This document shows, in pieces, positions 52,021 through 62,173 of a stretch of 64,000 bases of DNA; the stretch's first letter is position 1, and each line of letters begins with the position of its first letter. The stretch spans positions 310,001 to 374,000 of the forward strand of contig NZ_CP036537.1 of assembly GCF_021184025.1 (NCBI RefSeq). The letters run 5' to 3'. Source of the DNA: Rhodopseudomonas boonkerdii (GTDB lineage Bacteria; Pseudomonadota; Alphaproteobacteria; Rhizobiales; Xanthobacteraceae). The notes under the pieces were generated by a model. It did no database searches. It worked only from the letters and a program-made list of their open reading frames with translations, and was not told the origin of the DNA. The position numbers and the translations under genes are program-made.

Positions 52021-52551
52021 ATGAGCGCCACCGCGGACGTGGATCCCCGCGCCTTCCGCCAGGCGCTCGGACAATTCGCCACCGGCGTTGCGGTCATCAC
52101 CGCCGAAGGCGCCGGCGGGAAACCGATCGGGTTGACCATGAGTTCCTTCAACTCGGTCTCGATCGATCCGCCGCTGATCCTGTTTTCGATCGATCGCAAG
52201 GCGTTCAGCCTGCAAGCGATGACCGAAGCCAGGGGGTACGCGGTGAATATCCTGGGGCGCGACCAGGAGCATTTGTCGAACAAATTCGCGAAAGCGTTGG
52301 GCGACAAATGGGAGGCCGTCGAGCATACGCTCGGGCACGAGGCTGCGCCGCTGCTCGCGGACGCGCTCGCGCATTTCGAATGCGCGCCCTATGCGCAATA
52401 TGATGGCGGGGATCACGTCATCTTCGTCGGCCGTGTGGTCAGGTTTTCAGCCTACCCGGCTAACGAACCACTGGTTTTCTTTCGCGGGGCCTATCGCAGC
52501 CTCAAGGATACCGAGCGCAGCCCGGAATGGCCGCTGCCAATGCATTACTGA
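52021..52551 (+). CDS. Flavin reductase (HpaC-like) component
   Basis: A 176-residue flavin reductase-like protein of the split-barrel type. Motifs: FRQALGQFATGVAVITAEGA, IGLTMSSFNSVSIDPPLILF and the C-terminal LVFFRGAYRSL. It would use NAD(P)H to supply reduced FAD/FMN to the monooxygenase encoded next, as HpaC does for HpaB. AGGAG is 8 bases before the ATG. The monooxygenase begins 23 bases after its stop. Confidence 0.9.
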   Translation: MSATADVDPRAFRQALGQFATGVAVITAEGAGGKPIGLTMSSFNSVSIDPPLILFSIDRKAFSLQAMTEARGYAVNILGRDQEHLSNKFAKALGDKWEAVEHTLGHEAAPLLADALAHFECAPYAQYDGGDHVIFVGRVVRFSAYPANEPLVFFRGAYRSLKDTERSPEWPLPMHY

Positions 52552-52574
52552 AATTGGAAGTGTCGAGGAACAAC

Positions 52575-54074
52575 ATGATCAAGACCGGCGAACAGCATAT
52601 TGCCAGCCTGCGCGACGGCCGCGAGGTTTATCTCGACGGCGAACGGATCGCGGATGTCACCAGCCACCCCGCCTATCGCGGCGCGGTCGCCTCGGTCGGC
52701 AAGATGTTCGATTTTCACAGCGCGCCGGAAAATCGCGATCTGATGACCTTCGAGACCGAAACCGGCACCCGCGCCAACCGCATCTGGGAGCTGCCGGGCA
52801 GCTATGACGCGCTGGTCAAGCGCCGCAAGGGCCTCGAAGCCTGGACCGAGCTGCATGCCGGCTTCATGGGCCGCGCGCCGGATCACGTCGCGTCCTGCAT
52901 CGCCGGCATGTTCATGGGCCTCGATGTATTCGAAGGCTACAATGCCGACCGCGCCAAGGCGCTGGCCGATTACTATCGCTATGCCCGCGACAACGATCTC
53001 TATCTCACTTACGTCATCATCAATCCGCAAGCCGATCGCTCCAAGAGCGCGGCGCAGCAGGCCGATCCCTATCTGTCGGCCGGCGTCGTCTCGCGCGATG
53101 CCGATGGTCTGGTGATCCGCGGCGCCAAGATGCTCGCCACCGGCGGCATCATGGCCAATGAGGTCTTCGTCACCTGCATCCAGCCGTTGCAGCCCGGCGA
53201 CGAGAAATACGCGGTGTCCTTCGCCATCCCGATGAACACCAAAGGTCTGAAGATCCTGTCGCGCAAGTCTTACGAGGCTTCGGCGACCTCGGTGTTCGAC
53301 AATCCGCTTGCCAGCCGCTTCGACGAGAACGACGCCGTTCTCTATTTCGATGACGTGAAAGTGCCGTGGGATCGCGTGTTCATCGATCAGGACATCGCCA
53401 TGTGCCAGAAGCAGTTCCACGCGACGCCGGCGCATTCCTATCAGAACTATCAGGCGATGATCCGTCTGTCGGTGAAGCTGCGCTTCCTGATCGGCATCGC
53501 GCACCGCACCGCCGAGACCAACGGCGTCATCGGCTTCCCGCAGGTGAAGGAAATGCTCGGTCAGCTGGCGGCCGAAGTCTCCATGGTCGAAGCCTTCGTG
53601 CTCGGGATGGAAGCCAAGGGCGCCCAGCACGGTCAGTATTTTGTGCCGGATCGCGGCCTGCTTTACGGCGCACAGGTGCTGACCCAGCAGCTTTACGCCA
53701 AGGTCATCAACACCCTGCGCGAGCTCGCCGGTGGCGGCATGATCATGCTGCCGTCTTCGGTGAAGGACTTCGCGAATCCGGAACTGGCGGCGCTGATCGG
53801 CAAGACCCAGCAGTCACCGGCCGCCAGCGCGGTCGACAAGGTGAAGTTCTACAAGCTCGCCTGGGACGCGGTCGGCTCCGAATTCGCCTCGCGTCACTCG
53901 CAATACGAAATGTTCTTCGCCGGCGCGACCTTCGTGACCAAGGGCCATGCGTTCCGCACATATGACTGGGCGCAGGCTACGGCGTTGCTCGACAAGATGC
54001 TGGCGAGCTATGACCTTGCCGACGAACTCACCACCGGCGGCAAGCCCGTCACCTCGCCCCGCGCCGTTGCTTAA
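52575..54074 (+). CDS. 4-hydroxyphenylacetate 3-hydroxylase (HpaB) family flavin monooxygenase
   Basis: A 499-residue reduced-flavin-dependent monooxygenase of the HpaB/PheA/PvcC family with an acyl-CoA dehydrogenase-like fold. N-terminal TGEQHIASLRDGREVYLDGE; middle YLTYVIINPQADRSKSAAQQ and VSRDADGLVIRGAKMLATGG; C-terminal ELAGGGMIMLPSSVKDFANP. The ATG at 52575 (GAGGAA upstream) was preferred to an upstream frame inside the reductase gene. Known members hydroxylate phenols or pyrrole-2-carboxylate; the substrate here is not predictable. Partners are the flavin reductase and cupin genes. Confidence 0.9.
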   Translation: MIKTGEQHIASLRDGREVYLDGERIADVTSHPAYRGAVASVGKMFDFHSAPENRDLMTFETETGTRANRIWELPGSYDALVKRRKGLEAWTELHAGFMGRAPDHVASCIAGMFMGLDVFEGYNADRAKALADYYRYARDNDLYLTYVIINPQADRSKSAAQQADPYLSAGVVSRDADGLVIRGAKMLATGGIMANEVFVTCIQPLQPGDEKYAVSFAIPMNTKGLKILSRKSYEASATSVFDNPLASRFDENDAVLYFDDVKVPWDRVFIDQDIAMCQKQFHATPAHSYQNYQAMIRLSVKLRFLIGIAHRTAETNGVIGFPQVKEMLGQLAAEVSMVEAFVLGMEAKGAQHGQYFVPDRGLLYGAQVLTQQLYAKVINTLRELAGGGMIMLPSSVKDFANPELAALIGKTQQSPAASAVDKVKFYKLAWDAVGSEFASRHSQYEMFFAGATFVTKGHAFRTYDWAQATALLDKMLASYDLADELTTGGKPVTSPRAVA

Positions 54075-54097
54075 TCTGCGAAGTCAGGACAACCATC

Positions 54098-54478
54098 ATG
54101 GCCGTCAACAAGATTCACGATGAATTCCGCGCTGTCGATATGTCGTCGGGCTGGGAAACCCCGCCCGGCTATCCCGCCGGCATCCAGCAGAAGATTCTGT
54201 CGGGCGCGCTCGACGAGCCGAACAAGAAGGGCAGCCGTACCCGCCTGCTGCGCTTCGATCCCGGCGTCTACACCACCGAGCCCTTCGTGCACGAATACTG
54301 GGAAGAAGTGTTCCTGTTCTCGGGCGATCTGATTGTCGGCAACGACAAGCAGGGCAATGGCGGCGAGTCGTTCCAGCCGAACACCTATGCCGTCCGTCCG
54401 CCGGGCGTCTTCCACGGCCCGTTCAAATCGGTCGGCGGCTGTGTGCTGATGGAAATCCACTATTTCGATCCGGCCTGA
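54098..54478 (+). CDS. Cupin-domain protein of the monooxygenase operon
   Basis: A 126-residue single-domain cupin: RLLRFDPGVYTTEPFVHEYW then EEVFLFSGDLIVG supplies the H-x-(Y)-W-E-E metal-ligand region, and RPPGVFHGPF the second motif. It could be a small dioxygenase, isomerase or sensor acting on the product of the monooxygenase. It starts 23 bp after the monooxygenase stop. Function not known. Confidence 0.85.
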   Translation: MAVNKIHDEFRAVDMSSGWETPPGYPAGIQQKILSGALDEPNKKGSRTRLLRFDPGVYTTEPFVHEYWEEVFLFSGDLIVGNDKQGNGGESFQPNTYAVRPPGVFHGPFKSVGGCVLMEIHYFDPA

Positions 54479-54498
54479 GCTCACAGGCCGGTCCCAGG

Positions 54499-54528
54499 GG
54501 AAGCCGTCACTTCTTGCTGGCGGCTTCC
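54499..54528. terminator. Possible terminator hairpin after the cupin gene
   Basis: GGAAGCCG (54499-54506) and CGGCTTCC (54521-54528) with a 14-base loop. It lies at the convergent end of the monooxygenase operon and overlaps the last codons of the NYN-domain gene. The bases after it are only pyrimidine rich, so termination efficiency is uncertain. Confidence 0.4.
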
Positions 54529-55364
54529 TCCTTCGCTTCGCTGGCTTTCGCTCTCCGCCGCGTTGCATTCCTCTGTCGCTGCGTTTCCTTCTTCCCCGCC
54601 GCGTCTGATTTGGGTGCCGCTGCCTTTGCCGACCGCGCCGCTGGCTTGACTCGAACCCGCAACCGGCCTGCTTCCGTCTTTTCGATCTCGAATGTTTCCG
54701 TCTTGCGCACGAGGTCGCTCAACTTCCTAAAACCATAGGTTCGCGTGTCGAAGTCGGAGACGAAGTTGGGTAGTTGCTCGCCTAACCGATCCAGATTGAC
54801 CCAGCCTTCTTCGCTGCCGAGCTGGGCGATCACGCGTTCCAGAATCGGGATTGCGGCAGCGGGATTCCTCGAGGCGGCGGCGACAGGCGGTTGCTCGGTC
54901 GCGGCCGCGGCGCGCTCGGGCATCAGATTTTCCGGATAGATGAAGCGTCGGCAGGCCTGCCGAAAACTTTCGGGCGTCTTGCGCGTTCCGAAGCCGTAGA
55001 CATCGGCGCCCTGCTCGCGCAGCCGGGAGGCCAGGCGGGTGAAGTCGCTGTCGGAGGACACCAGGCAAAAACCGTCGAACCGTTCGCTGTGCAGCAGGTC
55101 CATCGCGTCGATGACGAGTGCGATGTCCGATGCGTTCTTTCCCTTCGTGTAGGCAAACTGCTGATAGGGGTCGATCGCATGCTTTTGCAGGATGTCGGCC
55201 CAGGAGCGGAGCTGTGAGCTCGAAAAGTCGCCATAAATGCGCCGCACGCTGGCTTCGCCGAACTTCGATATTTCTTCGAACAGACCTCCGGCGATTTGCG
55301 GAGAGGTGTTGTCGGCATCGATCAGAACCGCGAAACGAGGCAAGCGCTGCTGTGCGACGTTCAT
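54507..55364 (-). CDS. NYN-domain (PIN-like) protein with C-terminal OST-HTH/LOTUS domain
   Basis: A 285-residue protein. Residues 1-145 form a NYN/LabA-like nuclease domain: FAVLIDADNTSPQIAGGLFE, NASDIALVIDAMDLLHS and FCLVSSDSDFTRLASRLREQ supply the acidic metal-binding residues. Residues about 165-240 form an OST-HTH (LOTUS) domain (WVNLDRLGEQLPNFVSDFDT, then YGFRKLSDLV). The Lys/Ala-rich tail is likely disordered. Probably an RNase or RNA-binding protein. ATG 55364, with AGAGG 6 bases upstream, was preferred to an upstream ATG (55397). Confidence 0.88.
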   Translation of the reverse strand: MNVAQQRLPRFAVLIDADNTSPQIAGGLFEEISKFGEASVRRIYGDFSSSQLRSWADILQKHAIDPYQQFAYTKGKNASDIALVIDAMDLLHSERFDGFCLVSSDSDFTRLASRLREQGADVYGFGTRKTPESFRQACRRFIYPENLMPERAAAATEQPPVAAASRNPAAAIPILERVIAQLGSEEGWVNLDRLGEQLPNFVSDFDTRTYGFRKLSDLVRKTETFEIEKTEAGRLRVRVKPAARSAKAAAPKSDAAGKKETQRQRNATRRRAKASEAKEEAASKK

Positions 55365-55482
55365 CTGCAACCTCTGCATGTTCGGCTGGCGGATCAATGA
55401 CGGGTTTCAGTCTGGCAGGTTTCCGCGATAAAGTCGCCCGCAGCCCTCGAATCGGGGGCGTTGACCAGAGGCCTTCCAGACC

Positions 55483-56097
55483 ATGACCATCCGCCTGCAT
55501 CGCGGCGACCTGCCGGATTTGAGCCGCTACACCTCGTCGGTGGCGATCGACACGGAGACCATGGGGCTCAATCCGCATCGCGACCGGCTCTGCGTGGTGC
55601 AGCTCTCGCCGGGCGATGGCAGTGCCGATGTGGTGCAGATCCCGATGGGCCATACCGATGCGCCGAATCTGAAGAAGCTGCTCGGTGATGCCGGTATCAC
55701 CAAGATCTTCCATTTCGCCCGCTTCGATCTCGCGGCGCTCACCAATGCGTTCGGAGTAATGCCGTCGCCGGTCTATTGCACCAAGATCGCCTCGCGGCTG
55801 TGCCGTACCTATACGGACCGCCACGGCCTCAAGGATCTCGTGCGCGAGGTCCTGGGTGTTGATCTGTCGAAGCAACAGCAGTCGAGCGACTGGGGCAGCG
55901 ATACGCTGAGCGAGGCGCAACTGGCCTATGCCGCGTCGGACGTGCTGCATCTCCATGCCTTGCGCGAAAAGCTCGATGTGATGCTGGCGCGGGAAGGCCG
56001 GTCTGCACTGGCGCAGGCCTGCTTCGAGTTCCTTCCCAGCCGCGCCCGGCTCGATCTGTCGGGCTGGGAGGAAGAGGACATCTTCGCCCATTCCTGA
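55483..56097 (+). CDS. rnd: Ribonuclease D (short form)
   Basis: A 204-residue 3'-5' exonuclease with the DEDDy residues in VAIDTETMGLNPHRDRLCVV, FHFARFDLAALTNAFG and LAYAASDVLHLHALREKL. It lacks the HRDC domains of E. coli RNase D, as usual in alphaproteobacteria. It trims tRNA and other RNA 3' ends. It is the first gene of the rnd-lptC-lptA-lptB-rpoN-hpf-ptsN order and divergent from the NYN gene. Confidence 0.93.
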   Translation: MTIRLHRGDLPDLSRYTSSVAIDTETMGLNPHRDRLCVVQLSPGDGSADVVQIPMGHTDAPNLKKLLGDAGITKIFHFARFDLAALTNAFGVMPSPVYCTKIASRLCRTYTDRHGLKDLVREVLGVDLSKQQQSSDWGSDTLSEAQLAYAASDVLHLHALREKLDVMLAREGRSALAQACFEFLPSRARLDLSGWEEEDIFAHS

Positions 56098-56261
56098 GAC
56101 CCCTGCGGCACTGTGACACCGGCCGGCCTGTGACCGATCGCGCTGCCGTGTTTCGGCCAAACTCCTCGTTCTGGGTGCGCGGGGCTGCAAAACGGCGCAA
56201 TTCAGCGTAGAATACCGGCTGATACCGGGTGGTCTGATAGTACTGGCCCGTTGGAGCGGCG

Positions 56262-57017
56262 GTGAGTTCAATCCAGGCTGATCGTTATGAAGCGACCATG
56301 GAGGCGCGGTTCAGAGCCGCAGCACGCCATAGCCGCTTCGTGCGTGTGCTGCGGATCGCGGTCCCGGCCATCGTGTTGCTGTCGATGGCGGTCATCGTCG
56401 GCATTTCGATCTTCAATCCGTTCCGTATCCTGACCAAGCTGCCGGTCGATATCGGCAATCTCGTCGTGTCCGGCACCAAGATCACCATGGAAACGCCGCA
56501 TCTGGCCGGTTTCTCGCCGGACGGTCGGCCTTATGAATTATGGGCCAAGGCAGCGACCCAGGATCTCACGGATCCCGACAATCTCGAACTGTCCATCCTG
56601 CGCGCCAAGGTCGTCATGGAAGACAAATCGACGCTGAGCCTCGATGCGCGTAGCGGCCATTTTAACTCCAAGACGCAGTTGCTGCATCTCACCAAGGACA
56701 TCTTCCTGCAGACCACGACCGGTTACGAAGCGCGCTTGACCGATGCCGTCGTCGATATCGCCAAGGGCACAGTGGATTCCAACCAGCCGGTGGATGTGAA
56801 GCTGCTCAACGGCACTTTGCTCGGCCAGCGGATGCGTATTACGGACAATGGCGAAGTGGTGCGATTCGAAGGCGGCGTGTCGATGAATCTGGTGATGGAC
56901 CAGCCGTCGTCGAACGGTGCGGAGCAGCCGGAGACGGCACCCCAACCCGATATGCAGGCGCCTGCGGAGACCGAAAAGCCGCGCGTCAGCGGCGGCAAGC
57001 GCGCCCAGGCGAAATGA
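56262..57017 (+). CDS. lptC: LPS export ABC transporter periplasmic protein LptC
   Basis: A 251-residue bitopic protein: N-terminal membrane segment (VLRIAVPAIVLLSMAVIVGI), then a beta-jellyroll periplasmic domain (ITMETPHLAGFSPDGRPYEL and DLTDPDNLELSILRAKVVME). It links LptBFG to LptA. Start is GTG 56262 with GGAG 6 bases upstream. It overlaps lptA by 4 bp. It has a C-terminal tail rich in Pro/Gln/Glu of about 40 residues. Confidence 0.93.
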   Translation: MSSIQADRYEATMEARFRAAARHSRFVRVLRIAVPAIVLLSMAVIVGISIFNPFRILTKLPVDIGNLVVSGTKITMETPHLAGFSPDGRPYELWAKAATQDLTDPDNLELSILRAKVVMEDKSTLSLDARSGHFNSKTQLLHLTKDIFLQTTTGYEARLTDAVVDIAKGTVDSNQPVDVKLLNGTLLGQRMRITDNGEVVRFEGGVSMNLVMDQPSSNGAEQPETAPQPDMQAPAETEKPRVSGGKRAQAK

Positions 57018-57700
57018 ATGTGACCATGATTTTGAAACGTCTTTTTCCACGCCATCGCTGGATGGGGGCAGGCCTGTCGGTGGTGGCCCTGTTGGCGATC
57101 GGCGAAGCGGTGGCGCAAAGCGCCGTGTCCGGCGTCCCCAATGCCATGCAGGGATTCTCGCAAAATCGCGACCAGCCGATCCAGATCGAAGCCGCCTCGC
57201 TGGAGGTGCGCGACAAGCAGAAGGAAGCCACCTTTACCGGTGACGTCAAAGTGGTGCAGGGCGACACCACCATGAAGTCGAAATCGCTGGTGGTGTTCTA
57301 TGACGGCGGCAAGGCGGCGGAACAGCCAGCCAACGCTGCTCCCGCCAAGGGCGCCCAGAAGGGGCAGATCAAGGCAGCGCAGCCCGGTCCGGGCGGATCG
57401 TCATCAATTCGACGGCTGGAGGCGCGCGGCAGCGTGGTCGTGACGCAGAAGGATCAGGTCGTGACCGGCGAGACGGCGGTGTTCGATACCCGCACCAATC
57501 TCGTCACCATGTTGGGCGGCTCGGGTGGCGTTGTGCTGACCCAGGGCAAAAATGTGCTGAAGGGCGACAAGCTGATCGTCGACATGACGACAGGCACGTC
57601 CCGCGTCGAATCCAGTTCGGGCCGTGTCCAGGGCCTGTTCCAGTCGTCCGGGTCGGGTCAGGGCGGGCCGACATCCATCATTCCGGGATCGAAGAAATAG
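57014..57700 (+). CDS. lptA: LPS transport periplasmic protein LptA (OstA-like)
   Basis: A 228-residue exported protein with a Sec signal peptide (VVALLAIGEAVAQS, cleavage near residue 37) and the OstA/LptA domain: QIEAASLEVRDKQKEATFTG, VVQGDTTMKSKSLVVFYDGG and TGETAVFDTRTNLVTMLGG. A Pro/Gln/Ala insertion of about 35 residues splits the domain. It forms the periplasmic bridge for LPS. It overlaps lptC by 4 bp. Confidence 0.93.
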   Translation: MNVTMILKRLFPRHRWMGAGLSVVALLAIGEAVAQSAVSGVPNAMQGFSQNRDQPIQIEAASLEVRDKQKEATFTGDVKVVQGDTTMKSKSLVVFYDGGKAAEQPANAAPAKGAQKGQIKAAQPGPGGSSSIRRLEARGSVVVTQKDQVVTGETAVFDTRTNLVTMLGGSGGVVLTQGKNVLKGDKLIVDMTTGTSRVESSSGRVQGLFQSSGSGQGGPTSIIPGSKK

Positions 57701-57825
57701 GACCGGTGGTCGGTAGGGTGCTGCGGCGCGCTGCCGTTGAAACCTGCTCGTTAACCCGTTATCGCCATTGTTTGATCGGACACTCGGACGTCACAGACGG
57801 TCGTCAAAGGTAAATCGTAGCGCGA

Positions 57826-58830
<1,005 letters not shown>

Positions 58831-59001
58831 GCGTTTGCCAAACGAGGTGGCGACCGGTTCGCGTCAAGAAACCGCGTCAACCAAAAGGCCCCTTAGCCCA
58901 AATTTCCCATCCGTCAAGACGTGTACATCAGGCCGGGAAAGGTCTAAGCAAGAAACGGACCAATTTTCAGGCCCTCTCTTCTTGGATCGGTTTTTGCCGC
59001 G

Positions 59002-60660
59002 ATGGCGCTGACGCAGAGACTCGAATTTCGGCAGACCCAGTCGCTGGTGATGACGCCGCAGCTGATGCAGGCGATCAAGCTGCTGCAGCTGTCGAATCTG
59101 GATCTTTCGACCTTCGTCGAGGAAGAGCTCGAGCGCAATCCGCTGCTGGAACGCGCCAGCGACGGACCGGAGCCGCCGGTGGCGGGCGAGCCGAGCGCCG
59201 AGCGTTCCGATTACGAAGGTTCGGACGATTACGGTTCCGCGCCGGACGGCGGTGGCGAGAGCCGTTTCGATGCGCCCGCTCCCGAAGACTGGATCAACAA
59301 CGATCTCGGGTCGCGCAGCGAGATCGAGCAGACATTCGATACCGGTCTCGACAATGTGTTTTCCGAAGAGCCGGCCGAAGCGGCGGCGCGCAATGCGCAG
59401 GATGCGGCACCCACCGCCTATACCGAATGGGGCGGCGGCGCGTCGAACGACGACGACTACAATCTCGAAGCCTTCGTCGCAGCGGAAGTGACGCTTGGCG
59501 ATCATCTCGCCGAACAGCTTGCGGTGGCTTTCACCTCGCAGGCGCAGCGTATGATCGGGCAGTATCTGATCGACCTCGTCGATGAAGCCGGCTATCTGCC
59601 CGCCGATCTCGGCGATGTCGGCGACAAGCTTGGCGCGTCGGCAGAGGATGTCGCACGCGTGCTTGCCACATTGCAGACATTCGATCCGCCCGGTGTCTGC
59701 GCGCGCAATCTCAGCGAATGTCTCGCCATTCAATTGCGCGAGCAGAACCGTTACGATCCCGCGATGCAGGCGCTGATCGAGAACCTCGATCTGCTTGCCA
59801 AGCGGGACGTTGCATCGTTGCGCAAACTTTGCGGCGTCGATGACGAAGATCTCACCGACATGATCGGCGAGATTCGCAGGCTCGATCCGAAGCCCGGACA
59901 TAAATTCGGCGGGTCGCGGGCGCAGACGGTCGTGCCCGACGTCTATGTGCGTCCGGGGCCGGACGGCGGGTGGCTGGTCGAGCTGAACAGCGACACCCTG
60001 CCCCGCGTGCTGGTCAATCAGAGCTACTATTCCGAATTGTCGAAGACCATCCGCAAGGATGGCGACAAGTCATATTTTTCCGATTGCATGCAGAATGCGA
60101 CATGGCTCGTTCGCGCGCTGGATCAACGCGCGCGCACCATTCTCAAGGTCGCAACAGAAATCGTTCGCCAGCAGGACGGCTTCTTCACTCAGGGCGTCGC
60201 GCATCTGCGTCCCCTGAATCTGAAGGCGGTGGCCGACGCGATCCAGATGCATGAATCGACCGTGTCGCGTGTCACTGCAAACAAATACATGGCGACCAAT
60301 CGCGGCATCTTCGAATTGAAATATTTCTTTACTGCGTCGATCGCTTCGGCTGACGGCGGTGAAGCGCACTCGGCCGAAGCTGTGCGTCATCACATCAAAC
60401 AATTGATCGATGGTGAAAGCCCGTCAGCCATCCTGTCCGATGACACGATCGTGGAACGCTTGCGTGCAACCGGCATTGATATTGCGCGTCGGACCGTCGC
60501 GAAATACCGCGAAGCCATGCGGATTCCATCGTCGGTGCAACGCCGCCGTGACAAGCAGAGCATGCTCGGCAATGCTCTGAAGGCGACCGCCAGCACGCCG
60601 TCCGAACGGACGTTTACCGAAAAGTCAGAAGACCGGTCCCGCGACACTGCATCAGCTTGA
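59002..60660 (+). CDS. rpoN: RNA polymerase sigma-54 factor
   Basis: A 552-residue sigma-54. Region I is Gln/Leu-rich (LEFRQTQSLVMTPQLMQAIK, then LLQLSNLDLSTFVEEELERN); an acidic region II of about 100 residues follows; the core-binding domain has VARVLATLQTFDPPGVCARN; the RpoN box ARRTVAKYREAMRIPSS is at residue 495. About 40 residues follow the box. It directs transcription from -24/-12 promoters for nitrogen and other functions. The ATG has a weak ribosome site (TTTTTGCCGCG). Confidence 0.97.
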   Translation: MALTQRLEFRQTQSLVMTPQLMQAIKLLQLSNLDLSTFVEEELERNPLLERASDGPEPPVAGEPSAERSDYEGSDDYGSAPDGGGESRFDAPAPEDWINNDLGSRSEIEQTFDTGLDNVFSEEPAEAAARNAQDAAPTAYTEWGGGASNDDDYNLEAFVAAEVTLGDHLAEQLAVAFTSQAQRMIGQYLIDLVDEAGYLPADLGDVGDKLGASAEDVARVLATLQTFDPPGVCARNLSECLAIQLREQNRYDPAMQALIENLDLLAKRDVASLRKLCGVDDEDLTDMIGEIRRLDPKPGHKFGGSRAQTVVPDVYVRPGPDGGWLVELNSDTLPRVLVNQSYYSELSKTIRKDGDKSYFSDCMQNATWLVRALDQRARTILKVATEIVRQQDGFFTQGVAHLRPLNLKAVADAIQMHESTVSRVTANKYMATNRGIFELKYFFTASIASADGGEAHSAEAVRHHIKQLIDGESPSAILSDDTIVERLRATGIDIARRTVAKYREAMRIPSSVQRRRDKQSMLGNALKATASTPSERTFTEKSEDRSRDTASA

Positions 60661-60721
60661 TTGCGCTCTTGTGGAAACGAGATACTGTTGGTTCTACTCA
60701 GATCGAATCGAGGTATCAGTC

Positions 60722-61327
60722 ATGACCCTTCGCATCTCGGGAAAAAGCATCAGCATTGGAGACGCTCTGCGCGGCCGTGTGTCCGAGCGCACGGATGAAG
60801 TGCTACGCAAATATTTTGACGGCAATTATTCGGGTCACATTACGTTGAGCAAGGATGGTTTCGGTTTCCGCACCGACTGTTCTCTGCATCTCGATTCCGG
60901 GGTCACGCTCGAAGCCGAATCCAATGCGCAGGATGCCTATGCGAGCGCCGATCAGGCGCTGCTGCAGATCGAGAAGCGCCTGCGTCGCTACAAGAGCCGG
61001 TTGAAGGATCGCTCCGCGCGCAAGGCGCATGCGGAAGCCGAAGCGCTTGCCGAACTCACTGCGCCCACCCTGGACGCACCGAGCTACATCATCGAGGCAC
61101 CCGATCACGAAGATGAAGTCGTTAACGGCTACGAGCCTGTCATCATCGCTGAAGCGACCAAATCGCTGAAGCGCCTGTCGGTCAGCCAGGCGGTGCAGGA
61201 ACTCGATTTCACCGGCGCCGCAGTGGTGGTATTCCAGCATGGCAGTACAGGGCGGGTAAACATCGTATATCGCCGAACCGACGGGAACGTCGGCTGGGTC
61301 GACCCTCCGGTGATTAAACCATCCTGA
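60722..61327 (+). CDS. hpf: Ribosome hibernation-promoting factor, long form
   Basis: A 201-residue HPF. The N-terminal ribosome-binding domain: MTLRISGKSISIGDALRGRV, then RKYFDGNYSGHITLSK and KRLRRYKSRLKDR; a C-terminal dimerisation domain of the long type: LDFTGAAVVVFQHGSTGRVN then YRRTDGNVGWVDPP. It forms 100S disomes in stationary phase. ATG 60722 (GAGG upstream) preferred over an upstream frame. Located between rpoN and ptsN, the conserved order. Confidence 0.94.
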   Translation: MTLRISGKSISIGDALRGRVSERTDEVLRKYFDGNYSGHITLSKDGFGFRTDCSLHLDSGVTLEAESNAQDAYASADQALLQIEKRLRRYKSRLKDRSARKAHAEAEALAELTAPTLDAPSYIIEAPDHEDEVVNGYEPVIIAEATKSLKRLSVSQAVQELDFTGAAVVVFQHGSTGRVNIVYRRTDGNVGWVDPPVIKPS

Positions 61328-61553
61328 CGCCATTGACGCTGCGGCGGGCCATGCATATGGTCCGCCGCCTTTGACGGGTTATACCGGTCGATGGATTTCG
61401 TATGGGGGTTTCCGGTGCTAGAATACGTCCCGGGCAACGACAGCCTGGCGCGTGATCCGTCACCGGGAACGATGTCCACTTCCAGTTTTTCTTGACGCTG
61501 CCGGTCTTGGTCCAAACTCACCGCGGACGGTCAATTTTTCCTCGGAACGGTCA

Positions 61554-62015
61554 ATGACAATTACCGATCTGGTAGCGCCCGAGGCGATCCTCCCGGCGTT
61601 GAAAGTTAATAGCAAGAAGCAGGCGCTGCAGGAGCTGGCGGCGCGTGCGGCTGCGTTGACTGGACAAAACGAGCGCACGATCTTCGAAGTATTGCTGCAG
61701 CGTGAGAAGCTGGGCACCACAGCCGTGGGCTACGGGGTCGCGATCCCGCATGGCAAACTGCCGAAGCTGGACAAGCTGTTCGGCCTGTTTGCGCGTCTCG
61801 AGCGTCCGATCGATTTCGAGGCGATGGACGGTCAGCCGATCGACCTCGTCTTTCTGCTGCTGGCACCGGAAGGTGCGGGCGCCGATCATCTCAAGGCGCT
61901 GGCGCGGATCGCCCGTTTGCTGCGCGATCAGGATGTCGCCAAGAAGCTGCGCGCCTCGCGCGATGCGCAGGCGATCTATTCGGTCCTGGCGCTGCCGCCG
62001 GCAACGGCGGCTTAA
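61554..62015 (+). CDS. ptsN: PTS IIA-like nitrogen regulatory protein
   Basis: A 153-residue EIIA-Ntr. The phosphorylated histidine is residue 66 in AVGYGVAIPHGKLPKL. The N-terminus MTITDLVAPEAILPALKVNS and length match alphaproteobacterial PtsN. It receives phosphate from PtsP/PtsO and affects potassium, carbon and nitrogen control; in other bacteria unphosphorylated EIIA-Ntr binds KdpD, and kdpD is in this same window, 11 kb away. GGAACGG precedes the ATG. Confidence 0.95.
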   Translation: MTITDLVAPEAILPALKVNSKKQALQELAARAAALTGQNERTIFEVLLQREKLGTTAVGYGVAIPHGKLPKLDKLFGLFARLERPIDFEAMDGQPIDLVFLLLAPEGAGADHLKALARIARLLRDQDVAKKLRASRDAQAIYSVLALPPATAA

Positions 62016-62173
62016 TAAACAAAGCCTGCGTGCTTTTCCATTGTCGTCGCCCGTCCGTGCGCGCAATTGCGCGCTAGGACCAGGCGATCCAGTAAACTCG
62101 GTCTGCTCGGCGTGTACTGGGTCACCCGGAAAAGCCGGCTGACGACAGACAGAGTACATCATCGACTCAAGGC

